Source of the DNA: Devosia sp.
Lineage (GTDB): Bacteria; Pseudomonadota; Alphaproteobacteria; Rhizobiales; Devosiaceae
Direction of reading: 5' to 3'
Length of the DNA stretch: 64,000 nucleotides
Assembly (NCBI GenBank): GCA_017794705.1
Contig: CP051235.1
Span: 1,179,010 to 1,243,009, forward strand
The notes beneath the pieces are model-generated. The model did not search any database. It was not told the origin of the DNA and saw only the letters and a list, made by a program, of their open reading frames with translations. This document shows positions 52,583-60,974 of this stretch, one piece after another; position 1 is the first letter of the stretch, and each line of letters opens with the position of its first letter. A program made the translations under genes and the position numbers.

Positions 52583-53619
52583 TGAAGGCGCTTTCCAAAC
52601 TCAAGAACGAGCCGGGCATCTGGATGGTCGATGTGCCCATGCCCGAAATCGGGCCGGACGATGTGCTGGTCAAGGTCCACAAGACAGGCATCTGCGGCAC
52701 TGACGTCCACATCTACAAGTGGGACGAGTGGGCCCAGCAGACCGTGCCCTGGCCGATGGTCACCGGCCATGAATATGCCGGCGAAATCGTCGAACTCGGC
52801 CAGAACGTCAAGGATCTGAAGATCGGCCAGCGCGTCTCCGGCGAAGGCCATGTGGTGGGCCACAATTCCCGCGCCAGCCGCGCAGGCAAATATCACCTCG
52901 ATCCGGACACCAAGGGCATCGGGGTCAACCTGCCCGGCGCCTTTGCAGAATATGTCAAGATTCCCGCCTTCAACATCGTCTCCCTGCCCGATGCGGTGGA
53001 CGACGAGATCGGTGCCATCCTCGATCCGCTCGGCAATGCGGTGCACACCGCCCTCGCCTTCGATCTGGTCGGCGAGGATGTGATCATCACCGGCGCAGGT
53101 CCCATCGGCATCATGGGTGCGGCGGTCGCCAAGCGCGCCGGGGCGCGGCATGTGGTCATCACCGATCTGAGCGACGAGCGGCTGGCGCTGGCCAAACAGG
53201 TCGCGCCCGAGGCCCGCGCCGTCAATGTCGGGACGGAAAACCTGCGCGACGCCATGAAAGGCCTCGGCATGAAAGAAGGGTTCGACGTCGGCCTCGAAAT
53301 GAGCGGCGCCCCCGCCGCCCTCGACCAGATGCTCGATCACCTGGTGATGGGGGGAAAGGTGGCCCTGCTCGGCGTCCCCGCCCGCCCCTTCGTCTTCGAC
53401 CTCAGCAAGGTCGTGTTCCGCATGGTCACGCTCAAGGGCATCTACGGCCGCGAAATGTTCGAGACCTGGCACAAGATGCTGGGCATGCTGGAAACCGGCC
53501 TCGACGTCCGCAAGGTCATCACCCACCGCATGGCCGCAAAAGACTACGCCGAAGCCTTCAAGATCGCGGCGGATGGCAAGTCAGGCAAAGTGGTGCTGGA
53601 TTGGGGGGAGGCCCAATAG
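52582..53619 (+). CDS. tdh: L-threonine 3-dehydrogenase
   Basis: 345 residues, NAD-dependent medium-chain dehydrogenase, oxidising threonine to 2-amino-3-oxobutyrate for Kbl. Catalytic zinc Cys in [15 protein letters not shown] and [10 protein letters not shown]; Rossmann [33 protein letters not shown]. Oddity: the structural zinc lobe, which in E. coli Tdh has four cysteines, reads [18 protein letters not shown] with none; the protein contains a single cysteine. ATG 52582 overlaps the kbl stop. Confidence 0.95.
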   Translation: MKALSKLKNEPGIWMVDVPMPEIGPDDVLVKVHKTGICGTDVHIYKWDEWAQQTVPWPMVTGHEYAGEIVELGQNVKDLKIGQRVSGEGHVVGHNSRASRAGKYHLDPDTKGIGVNLPGAFAEYVKIPAFNIVSLPDAVDDEIGAILDPLGNAVHTALAFDLVGEDVIITGAGPIGIMGAAVAKRAGARHVVITDLSDERLALAKQVAPEARAVNVGTENLRDAMKGLGMKEGFDVGLEMSGAPAALDQMLDHLVMGGKVALLGVPARPFVFDLSKVVFRMVTLKGIYGREMFETWHKMLGMLETGLDVRKVITHRMAAKDYAEAFKIAADGKSGKVVLDWGEAQ

Positions 53620-53701
53620 AGTAAACAAAGTTCTAATATGCTTGCCTGAAGCACAAATACGACTTTTACTGGGTGCCTGCATTTCTCACGGGGGACTGAG
53701 A

Positions 53702-54028
53702 ATGAAATATGCAAAGTACCTAATATTATCGCTTCTGTTTCTTGCGCCAACTGAGGCGCAACTGCTGCTGCCGACCGAGGCAAAAGCCCAGAGCCAATGT
53801 GCCCACTATTACATGAACTATGACACGATGTACTGGCAGAACCTGTGTAACGTGCCGATCATCATCAAGTGGCGGACCGCTTATGGCAATTGCTCGGGCT
53901 CAGGGTGCGGCACGGGCAAGTTCGATGCCGGAAGCCATATGGTCACCTCGTCGCGAAGAGGCGACGGGAATTTCGACTATTGGGTCTGCTACTACGACGA
54001 TTGGGTAAACAGCAGCTGTTCGCTCTAG
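53702..54028 (+). CDS. Small secreted cysteine-rich protein, no recognised family
   Basis: 108 residues from ATG 53702; in-frame extension to 53573 lies within tdh. Signal peptide (YLILSLLFLAP... cleaved near EAKAQSQ), then a mature part of about 78 residues with six cysteines (QCAHYY, NLCNVP, NCSGSGCGTG, WVCYYDDW, SSCSL), rich in Tyr, Trp and Asn. Even cysteine number suggests three disulfides. The leader and 80 bases upstream are much more AT-rich than neighbours, a sign of transfer. GGGGGACTGAGA precedes ATG. Flanked by tdh and a P450. Confidence 0.6.
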   Translation: MKYAKYLILSLLFLAPTEAQLLLPTEAKAQSQCAHYYMNYDTMYWQNLCNVPIIIKWRTAYGNCSGSGCGTGKFDAGSHMVTSSRRGDGNFDYWVCYYDDWVNSSCSL

Positions 54029-54114
54029 ATCGGTCACAGTTTCTTTTTCACGGCCGTCAATAGCCTGCTAGACTGTCTGACGTTGAATTCCACAATGTCT
54101 GAGGCGCGCAGACC

Positions 54115-55449
54115 ATGTTGGATACCAAGGCCATTCCTCCCGGCCCTCCGGGCTTGCCGCTGGTCGGCAATGCCCTGGAAGTGCGCGGGCTGGATATTCT
54201 GCAGTACTGGATCAGGCTGCACGGCACCTATGGGCCGGTGGTCAAGCTGAAGCTGGGGCCGATGCCGGCCTATTCGTTCGCGGCGGCGCCGGAAATCTAT
54301 GAGGTCCTGGTTACGCTCAACAAGCAGATGGCCAAGGGCATGGGCTATGCCGGGTTGCGGCTGCTGCTCGGCGAGGGGCTGATCACCACCGACCTGCCGC
54401 AATGGGCCAGCCAGCGCCAGAAGCTCAATCCGCTATTCACCCCCGCCGCCATCGAGGGCTATGCTGGCTCGGTGCATGACGCCCTCATCCGCGCCATCAG
54501 GGAACTGTTGCCTGAAGACGCGCAATCAGGCGAGATCGACATCACCGATGCGATGACGCGGCTGACCATGCGGGTGATTTCTGGGGCGGCCTTCGGCGTC
54601 GACCTGGGGCAGAACCACAAACATGTCGCCGACGCGATCAATTTCGCATTCGGGTTCGTGGCCGATCTCACGTCCAACCCGTTGCGCATTCCGCTGTTCG
54701 TCCCCACCACCAGAAACCGCCGTTACAAACAGGAACTGGCCGTCATCAATGATTTCATTGCCGGGCTGATCCGCGATGCACGCACCTCGCCCGACACACG
54801 TTCGATGAGCGGGCAGATTTTCGAGGCGCTGAAGGAGAATGACGAAAAGCTGCTGCGTGACGAGGTGATCAGCCTTTATTTCGCAGGCTACGAGACCACC
54901 GCGCGGGCCATGACCTTTGCCCTGCACCTTCTGGCCAAACACCCCGAGGTGATGGCGCGGGTCAGGGCGGAAGCGCAAGGCTTCACCCGGCCGGAAAGCG
55001 ATATCGAGGTGATGCGGCGGCTGCCGTTCGCGGCGGAGGTGGCCAGCGAAGTGCTGCGGCTCTACCCGCCGGTCGCCATGATGGCCCGGCAGCCCAAGGA
55101 GGACTGTGTCATCGGCGGCTATGAGGTGAAGGCCGGGTCGCTGGTGGTCGTTCATCCGTACCTCGCGCAACGCGACCCCGCCTACTGGCCCGAGCCCAAT
55201 ATCTTCGCGCCCAATCCGGACACGCCGCTGCCGAAACGGCTGAAGCATCGCGGCGCCTTCGTGCCCTTCGGTGGCGGTCCGCGCCTGTGTCTGGGCAAGC
55301 AGTTCGCCATGGTCGAGATGACCCTCGCCATCGCCCTGATGGTGCAGAGGTTCGACTGGACGACCGATGGAAGCGAAGATCTGGCCCTGTCGTTCAACGG
55401 CACGATCCGCCCGGCGGAACAGGTCAAGGCGAAGTTGACCCGGGTATGA
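54115..55449 (+). CDS. Cytochrome P450
   Basis: 444 residues, soluble. Proline-rich start (IPPGPPGLPLVGNALEVRG), I-helix AGYETT (257-262), ExxR in SEVLRLYPP (312-315), and heme-binding FVPFGGGPRLCLGKQFA with Cys392. All catalytic hallmarks are intact, so it is a working monooxygenase; substrate unknown. No ferredoxin or reductase gene is adjacent. The pattern resembles CYP4/CYP102-like bacterial enzymes more than small-molecule CYP101 types. Convergent with a sulfotransferase-like gene, 15 bases between stops. Confidence 0.93.
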   Translation: MLDTKAIPPGPPGLPLVGNALEVRGLDILQYWIRLHGTYGPVVKLKLGPMPAYSFAAAPEIYEVLVTLNKQMAKGMGYAGLRLLLGEGLITTDLPQWASQRQKLNPLFTPAAIEGYAGSVHDALIRAIRELLPEDAQSGEIDITDAMTRLTMRVISGAAFGVDLGQNHKHVADAINFAFGFVADLTSNPLRIPLFVPTTRNRRYKQELAVINDFIAGLIRDARTSPDTRSMSGQIFEALKENDEKLLRDEVISLYFAGYETTARAMTFALHLLAKHPEVMARVRAEAQGFTRPESDIEVMRRLPFAAEVASEVLRLYPPVAMMARQPKEDCVIGGYEVKAGSLVVVHPYLAQRDPAYWPEPNIFAPNPDTPLPKRLKHRGAFVPFGGGPRLCLGKQFAMVEMTLAIALMVQRFDWTTDGSEDLALSFNGTIRPAEQVKAKLTRV

Positions 55450-55464
55450 CTTCGCCGCTTGTCG

Positions 55465-56589
55465 TCAGTCACCCAGAACGGGCAACCGCTCATCGACAAA
55501 GTCCGAAAGGCCCCAGCGCGCCACCAGTTCGGCCACCCGCGCCCGCTGCTCTGGGGAAATGGGTTCCGCGGGCACCGTGTTCTCGCCGGCGCTTCCCGCA
55601 TGGGCGTCGCTCTCGAAGCCTTGCAAGGCGAGATCGAGATGCTCGGGGCCGATACCGCACCCTTTCAGAAGAAGGGCGGTCTGGGTGCGGCGGTCGGCAT
55701 TGAGGTCGGCGTAGTGCAACGGCGCGACACGCATGCCGCCCGACGACGCTTCCATGTACGCGCGCATGCGAAGCGCCCAGCCCAGCACCATCAGGTCCAG
55801 CACCTGAATGTCTTCACCTTCCCCGAAGAATTCACACAGCACGGCATCCGGCGCGTTGATCGTCGACAGTACCCGCGCAACGTGCCACTCTTGGCTGCCC
55901 GGCGCCGGGTCCTTGACCCCCTGCACCCGCTGGGCAAATCGATAGAGCGAATTCACGTAGCCAAAACAGTCGCGGTACATGAACACCGCGCTGGCCCCGG
56001 GCAGAGCCTTCACATAGGAGGGTGCCTGCACCAGCATTTCGCTGCGCGGCTTGATGACAATTGTGTCGGCAGCCACACTCTCGGGCGGTCGGCAGGTCAG
56101 CCGGGCACAGGCCGCAATCAGCGTTTCGAGCCGGTCCGGCTGCAGGTCAGCGCGGGCAAAGGCAAGGTTGGTGAACCAGTCCGGCTCGGAAAGGCTCCAG
56201 ACCCCGGGGATTTGCGCCAGGATGCGCGAGGCCAGTGTGGACCCACAGCGGCCGGTCGACATGAGAATGGCGAGATGCTTCGGCGGGCGCACCTGCGCGG
56301 CAAGACCGGGCAAATCGTCAAGCGCGACCGTCGCGGCCCGCTCCGCCAGTTGATATTGCATGCCGAACACGAAGGGAGCCTTCGACAGGTCGGCACCCTT
56401 CGGCAGTTCAACAAACAGCGCCTGTTCGTTGGCCATGTCGAGGCAATAAAGTGACCACTTCGGCCCCAGCACCAACTCAGCATCAACAGACGTCGGCTCC
56501 TGCAGGGTGAACTGGCCGGGATGTCGTACCTCAACGGGAAACAGTTCGTTTCGAGCAGCGATGCGATAGAGTGTGGCCGGCAATGTCAT
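55465..56589 (-). CDS. Sulfotransferase-like P-loop protein
   Basis: 374 residues. N-terminal 100 residues of unassigned sequence, then the PAPS-binding-like loop LAILMSTGRCGSTLASRIL (107-125), IVIKPRSEMLVQAPSYVKALPGASAVFMYRDCFGYVNSLYRF with the conserved Arg/Ser 3'-phosphate-contact pattern, and a helical C-terminus. Probably moves a sulfuryl group from PAPS to an alcohol, but could be a non-catalytic relative. Separated from the BCCT gene upstream by a terminator, so it has its own promoter. Confidence 0.75.
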   Translation of the reverse strand: MTLPATLYRIAARNELFPVEVRHPGQFTLQEPTSVDAELVLGPKWSLYCLDMANEQALFVELPKGADLSKAPFVFGMQYQLAERAATVALDDLPGLAAQVRPPKHLAILMSTGRCGSTLASRILAQIPGVWSLSEPDWFTNLAFARADLQPDRLETLIAACARLTCRPPESVAADTIVIKPRSEMLVQAPSYVKALPGASAVFMYRDCFGYVNSLYRFAQRVQGVKDPAPGSQEWHVARVLSTINAPDAVLCEFFGEGEDIQVLDLMVLGWALRMRAYMEASSGGMRVAPLHYADLNADRRTQTALLLKGCGIGPEHLDLALQGFESDAHAGSAGENTVPAEPISPEQRARVAELVARWGLSDFVDERLPVLGD

Positions 56590-56663
56590 CGTCTCCGTTT
56601 GTCGTGTCCCGGCAGCAGCTTAGCGATCACAGCGGAATTTCCCAAACTTCGAAGACCATTCGT

Positions 56664-56695
56664 AAAAAAACCGGCCGGAGCGTACCCCCGGCCGG
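56664..56695 (-). terminator. Rho-independent terminator of the BCCT transporter gene
   Basis: CCGGCCGG at 56671-56678 and again at 56688-56695 (self-complementary arms) with a 9-base loop, followed on the minus strand by seven T (plus-strand A-run 56664-56670). It stands 27 bases past the BCCT stop. The clearest intrinsic terminator in the window. Confidence 0.88.
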
Positions 56696-56721
56696 CTCAA
56701 ATTTGCGTCAGGCGTCAGGGG

Positions 56722-58359
56722 TTACGACTTGCCGCGCGGCTCGCTGTGAAGTCCCATGATCAGGGCCACACAGGCCAGCAGCAGGATCACCGCGAAGGGG
56801 AACCCGGTCGATACGGCCATGGCCTGCAGCGCCGCCAGCCCGCCGCCGAGCAGCAGCGCGATGGCCACCAGCCCTTCGAAGGTCGCCCAGAAGACGCGTT
56901 GCGGCGTCGGGGCGTTGACCTTGCCGCCGGCTGTAATCGTGTCGATGACCAGCGAACCGGAATCCGACGAGGTCACAAAGAACACAATCACCAGAACGAT
57001 GCCGACAAAGCTTGTGACCTGCGCCATGGGCAGCACGGCCAGCATCTCGAACAGCTGGGTCGGCAGACCCGCTTCAGCGATGCCGGTCACGCCTTCGTTG
57101 ACCAGCGAGATGGCTGTGCCGCCAAAGGCTGTCATCCACAAGACCGAGACCAGCGAGGGGATCAGCAGAACGCAGGTGATGAACTCGCGCACCGTGCGCC
57201 CCCGGCTGACCCGGGCAATGAACATGCCAACGAACGGTGACCAGGAAATCCACCAGGCCCAGTAAAAGGCCGTCCAGCCCTGCCGGAAGTTATCATCGGC
57301 CCGTCCCACCGGGTTAGAAAGCGGGATGAGCTCCTGGGCATAGGCCCAAAGGTTGGTGAAGAAGCCGGTGATGATCGCAAGGGTCGGCCCGACGATGATG
57401 ACGAACAGCAGCAGCAGCGCCGCCAGTACCATGTTGATTTCCGACAGACGCTTTACCCCTGCCTCCAGTCCTGCCACCACCGACACCAATGCAATGGCGG
57501 TGATGAAGACGATCAGCAGCACCATGAACAGATTGTTCGAGGGCAATCCGAACAGGAAGCTCAGCCCGGCGCTGGCCTGCTGGGCGCCGATGCCCAGCGA
57601 GGTGGCAAGGCCGAAAAGCGTGGCAAACACGGCCATGATGTCGATCACGTGACCGGTCCAGCCCCAGACGCGTTCGCCGAAAATCGGATAAAAGATCGAG
57701 CGGACGGAAAGCGGCAGGCCCTTGTTGAAGGCAAACAGCGCCAGCGACAGGGCAACGATGGCGTAGACCGCCCAGGGATGCAGGCCCCAATGGAAGATGG
57801 TTGCGGCCATGGCCAGATGCTGGGATTGTGCGGCATCTCCCGCGGCGCCGCCGAGCGGCGCCCAGCTTTCAGGCGAACCGGCGCCTTCGGCAAAGGATGA
57901 GCTGAAGTGCCCCAGCGGTTCGGAAACGCCATAGAACATCAGTCCGATGCCCATGCCGGCGGCAAACAGCATGGCGAACCAGCCGGGATAGGAATAGTCG
58001 GGCGTCGCCTCGGTACCGCCGATGCGGATCTTGCCATAGGGCGAAACAAGAATGCCCAGGATCACCAGCACGAAAATGTTGCCGGCGCTCAGAAAGAACC
58101 AGTCCAGGTTCGCGGTCAGCCAGTTGCGCAAATCGACATAGGCCGGGCCAAGTTGCGCCTGGAAAGCCAGTGTGATCAGCACAAAGGCGACCACCACAAG
58201 TCCGGACACCATGAAAACCGGATTGTGGATATCAAGCCCGAAGGGGCCGATTTTGGTTTCCACGTTGTGTTGGCCGATTTCGTATTCGGTGTCGATGATT
58301 TCTGTCGCGCCCTCAGGCGCGGGAATTGCATCCACATCGCTTTCGGTAACGTCTGCCAT
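56722..58359 (-). CDS. BCCT-family transporter (choline / betaine / carnitine)
   Basis: 545 residues from ATG 58359 (AAAGGAG ahead); the longer frame is rejected. Twelve spans plus an acidic N-terminal tail. Family signature in GWTAFYWAWWISWSPFVGMFIARVSRGRTVREFI, and GMGIGLMFYGVSEPLGHFSSSF near the substrate site. Transports betaine-type osmolytes with Na+ or H+. Monocistronic: terminator downstream, 310-base region upstream with a palindrome. Confidence 0.93.
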   Translation of the reverse strand: MADVTESDVDAIPAPEGATEIIDTEYEIGQHNVETKIGPFGLDIHNPVFMVSGLVVVAFVLITLAFQAQLGPAYVDLRNWLTANLDWFFLSAGNIFVLVILGILVSPYGKIRIGGTEATPDYSYPGWFAMLFAAGMGIGLMFYGVSEPLGHFSSSFAEGAGSPESWAPLGGAAGDAAQSQHLAMAATIFHWGLHPWAVYAIVALSLALFAFNKGLPLSVRSIFYPIFGERVWGWTGHVIDIMAVFATLFGLATSLGIGAQQASAGLSFLFGLPSNNLFMVLLIVFITAIALVSVVAGLEAGVKRLSEINMVLAALLLLFVIIVGPTLAIITGFFTNLWAYAQELIPLSNPVGRADDNFRQGWTAFYWAWWISWSPFVGMFIARVSRGRTVREFITCVLLIPSLVSVLWMTAFGGTAISLVNEGVTGIAEAGLPTQLFEMLAVLPMAQVTSFVGIVLVIVFFVTSSDSGSLVIDTITAGGKVNAPTPQRVFWATFEGLVAIALLLGGGLAALQAMAVSTGFPFAVILLLACVALIMGLHSEPRGKS

Positions 58360-58669
58360 TCGGCTTCTCCTTTCTTGTGCAGCCACGATGCAAAGACCTC
58401 GCAAGCGGCCGCAAATTCAAACTTGATAATCTCAATTATCTATTGGCTTGTTCCAGAGAGTTCTAAGTCTTGTTCATGTTATAGTTTGTCACTCTCCGCC
58501 AATTTTTTGGCTGCACCCGCACCAACTTTAATGAACACTCGGCATAAAAATATGCGCTTCCCGCCGAGGCGGGCTGGGTCAGTGCTATCAATATGTTGGA
58601 ATTAGTTGAATATCACACTTCCGCCACGATTTGTACCTTCGGGCGCGAACCGGGGATTTGCGTTGTGGA
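58360..58669. other. Intergenic region upstream of the BCCT gene with a GATAAT palindrome
   Basis: 310 bases without a gene, AT-richer than flanks. GATAATCTCAATTATC (58425-58440) is a 6-bp inverted repeat with a 4-base spacer, 66 bases before the BCCT start, a plausible regulator site. A second half holds a weak terminator for the polyol operon. Nothing else recognised. Confidence 0.45.
58546..58573 (-). terminator. Weak terminator downstream of the polyol operon
   Basis: CCCGCC / GGCGGG (58560-58573) with a 2- to 4-base loop; on the minus strand five T follow only after about nine bases. It lies 97 bases past the last gene. The loose spacing makes it marginal. Confidence 0.3.
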
Positions 58670-60934
58670 TTAATCCAGTTCGTCCAGCGCCTTACGCTGG
58701 GCATGCATCGCCAGAAATATGCGGTAGTCGCGGTCATAGGCGGCGCGGAGGTCCGGGTTGGGATGGCGGACCGTGACGGCTCCCGCCATGCGCGTGCAGG
58801 CTTCGGTCAGGCTGGCCCAGGTGCCGCTCGCCGCAGCAGCGGCCATGGCAGTGCCGACCAGCAGCGCATCGGCCTCGGTGCGCTGGATGACGTCGCAACC
58901 GGTGACGTCGGCATAAAGTTCCATGAGCAGCGGATTGCGGGTGTGGCCGCCGGTGACATGCAGCGAATCGATGCCGTAGCCACTGTCGTTGAGCGCTTCG
59001 AGAATGTGCCTGAGCCCCAGGGCGATGCCAACGGCGGTCCGCCAGTAGAGCGCGCAGAGGCTGTCAAACGAGGTGTCGAGCGTGAGCCCCGAGATGACGC
59101 CCACCGCATCGGGCTCGGCAAGCGGCGAGCGGTTGCCGTGAAAGTCGGGCAGTACGTGCAGCCTTGCGGCGAAGTCGGCGCCCTGCTCGGCCCTGAGCGC
59201 CTGGATGCGCTCGATGATCTTCTTATGCTGTCGGTGATCGGGCTCGCCCCCCGCCGAGTGCCAGCGGATGATGTGGTCGAGAAGGGCGCCGGTCGCGGAC
59301 TGCCCGCCCTCGTTGAGCCAGACGTCAGGCAGCACCGCCCCGAAATAGGGGCCCCAGACGCCGTGGATCGGGCGCGGTTCGGCACTCAGCGCCATGACGC
59401 AACTCGACGTGCCGGCGATAAGGCCGAGGTGACGGTGCAGGTCTTCGGGATCGCCGAGATAGTTGCCGAGCACGCCCAACGCCCCGGCATGGGCGTCGAT
59501 CATGCCGGTGGCCACCACGCATTCGGTGCTCAAGCCCAGATCGGCAGCCGCCTCCCTTGTCAGCGTGCCGATGCGTCCACCCACCGGGGCGCTGGCTTCC
59601 GGCAACCGGCCGCGCTGGCGCAGGTCATCGAGGCCGAGCCCGGCGTAGAATTCCGGTTTCCAGCCCTGGTCTTCGTGCGCCAGAAAGGCCCATTTCGCCG
59701 TGAGCGTCGATTGCGAGCGCTCGATTTCGCCGGTGGCTTTCCAGGTCAGAAAGTCCGCCAGATCGAACAGATACCCGGCCCGCTCCCAGGTGTCCGGCAT
59801 ATGGCGTTTCAGCCACATGAGTTTGGGCACTTCCATTTCCGGACTGACGACACCACCCGAATAGGTCAGCACCCGGTGCCCGCTCGCCGTCGCCTCCTCT
59901 GCTTCGCTAAGCGCCCGGTGATCGAACCAGGCGATGGTGTCATAACCGCCCCTGCCCGGATTGGAGACGTTGAGGCCACGCCCCGCTTCATCAAGCACCA
60001 CCAGCGAACAGGTCGCATCAAAGCCGATGCCCGCGATGTCCGTGCCCAGCACCCCGGCCCGGCCCAGTGCCTCGCGTACTGCCGCGCAGCAGGCGGCCCA
60101 GATTTCCGCGGAACTGTATTCGCCGCGATCGGCGCCCTGCCGGTCGACATTGATCGGATGTTCGACCCGCATCAGCAGCTTGCCGGCGCTGTTCACAATG
60201 CCGGCGCGAACGCTCGCCGTGCCTACGTCAACAGCAACGAAATGATCGACGCCTTCAGGTTGCACCGCGTCAAGCGCCTCCACCAGGCTCGGCAGGTCAC
60301 GCATGTCTTCGAATATCCGGTCGGGCCCGGCGGCGGAAACCGCTTCGCGCAGGTTGGCCTGTTCCACATGCGAACCACCGCAATAGGCAAAGACCTTCAT
60401 GCCCGCCGCTCTGGCCGCCGCAATGCCAGCGGGGCTGTCTTCGATCACCAGGCACTCGCCGGGCACAACGCCACACTTCTCGGCGGCGTGCAGAAACAGG
60501 TCGGGCGCCGGCTTGCCGTTGCGCACCTGGGCCGCCGAGAAAATCCGGTCACCGAAGCGGTTGCGGAGACCGGTCACCTCCAGGGAGTGGCGAATACGTT
60601 CAGGCTGCGAAGAAGAGGCGACGCAAACTTGATATTGCACCGCCAACCTGTCCAGCGCCTCGCCGAGACCGGGCGACGGCTGCAGCTCATTGCTGAAGGC
60701 TGTGAACAGCTCGTCGCGCATGGCCTGCAACGCCTGATCGTCAAGCTCCAGACGGTGCTCGTCGCGCAGACTGTTGCGTACCGTCGACAGGCTGCGGCCG
60801 AGGAAATTGTCAAATGCGTCGGCGGGGTCGACCTTCAGTCCCTGCGCGTCCAGCGTTTCCAGCAGCACACGCATGGCAATGGGTTCGCTGTCGACCAGCA
60901 CACCGTCGCAGTCAAATATGATCAACCGGATCAA
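58670..60934 (-). CDS. HAD phosphatase - FGGY pentulose kinase fusion protein
   Basis: 754 residues, TTG start. Residues 1-222: HAD-IA phosphatase (beta-phosphoglucomutase/Gph branch) with nucleophile in DCDGVLVDSEP (Asp8), SSSQP, GKPAPD and IEDSPAGIAAA. Residues 230-754: FGGY kinase with VAVDVGTASVRAGIV, GIGFDATCSLVV, WFDHRA, GMIDAHAGALGVLG and HVTGGHTRNPLLMEL; the GFDATCSL and DHRA blocks resemble D-ribulokinase-type enzymes rather than xylulokinase. Both halves keep their catalytic residues. In polyol operons these are usually separate genes. Likely phosphorylates the ketose made by the dehydrogenase encoded upstream. Confidence 0.9.
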   Translation of the reverse strand: MIRLIIFDCDGVLVDSEPIAMRVLLETLDAQGLKVDPADAFDNFLGRSLSTVRNSLRDEHRLELDDQALQAMRDELFTAFSNELQPSPGLGEALDRLAVQYQVCVASSSQPERIRHSLEVTGLRNRFGDRIFSAAQVRNGKPAPDLFLHAAEKCGVVPGECLVIEDSPAGIAAARAAGMKVFAYCGGSHVEQANLREAVSAAGPDRIFEDMRDLPSLVEALDAVQPEGVDHFVAVDVGTASVRAGIVNSAGKLLMRVEHPINVDRQGADRGEYSSAEIWAACCAAVREALGRAGVLGTDIAGIGFDATCSLVVLDEAGRGLNVSNPGRGGYDTIAWFDHRALSEAEEATASGHRVLTYSGGVVSPEMEVPKLMWLKRHMPDTWERAGYLFDLADFLTWKATGEIERSQSTLTAKWAFLAHEDQGWKPEFYAGLGLDDLRQRGRLPEASAPVGGRIGTLTREAAADLGLSTECVVATGMIDAHAGALGVLGNYLGDPEDLHRHLGLIAGTSSCVMALSAEPRPIHGVWGPYFGAVLPDVWLNEGGQSATGALLDHIIRWHSAGGEPDHRQHKKIIERIQALRAEQGADFAARLHVLPDFHGNRSPLAEPDAVGVISGLTLDTSFDSLCALYWRTAVGIALGLRHILEALNDSGYGIDSLHVTGGHTRNPLLMELYADVTGCDVIQRTEADALLVGTAMAAAAASGTWASLTEACTRMAGAVTVRHPNPDLRAAYDRDYRIFLAMHAQRKALDELD

Positions 60935-60938
60935 TGCG

Positions 60939-60974
60939 CTGATACTCCCGACGCGGTACGACCGCCGGGATCAG
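60939..60974 (-). other. Hairpin overlapping the ribosome site of the HAD-FGGY gene
   Basis: In minus-strand RNA: CUGA, UCCCG and GCGG pair with CCGC, CGGGA and UCAG, with small bulges (13 pairs) and a 5-base loop. The GGGAG before the TTG start of the fusion gene lies in the 3' arm, and the mtlK-type stop lies in the 5' arm. Ribosomes finishing the dehydrogenase gene would open it, coupling translation. Confidence 0.45.

Noticed and set aside
58441-58470. A third ICE-like site (TTCTAA at about 58462)
   Set aside because: The left arm does not match TTAGAA at the required 3-base spacing, and the BCCT gene has no iron connection. The same applies to TTCTAA near 53632.
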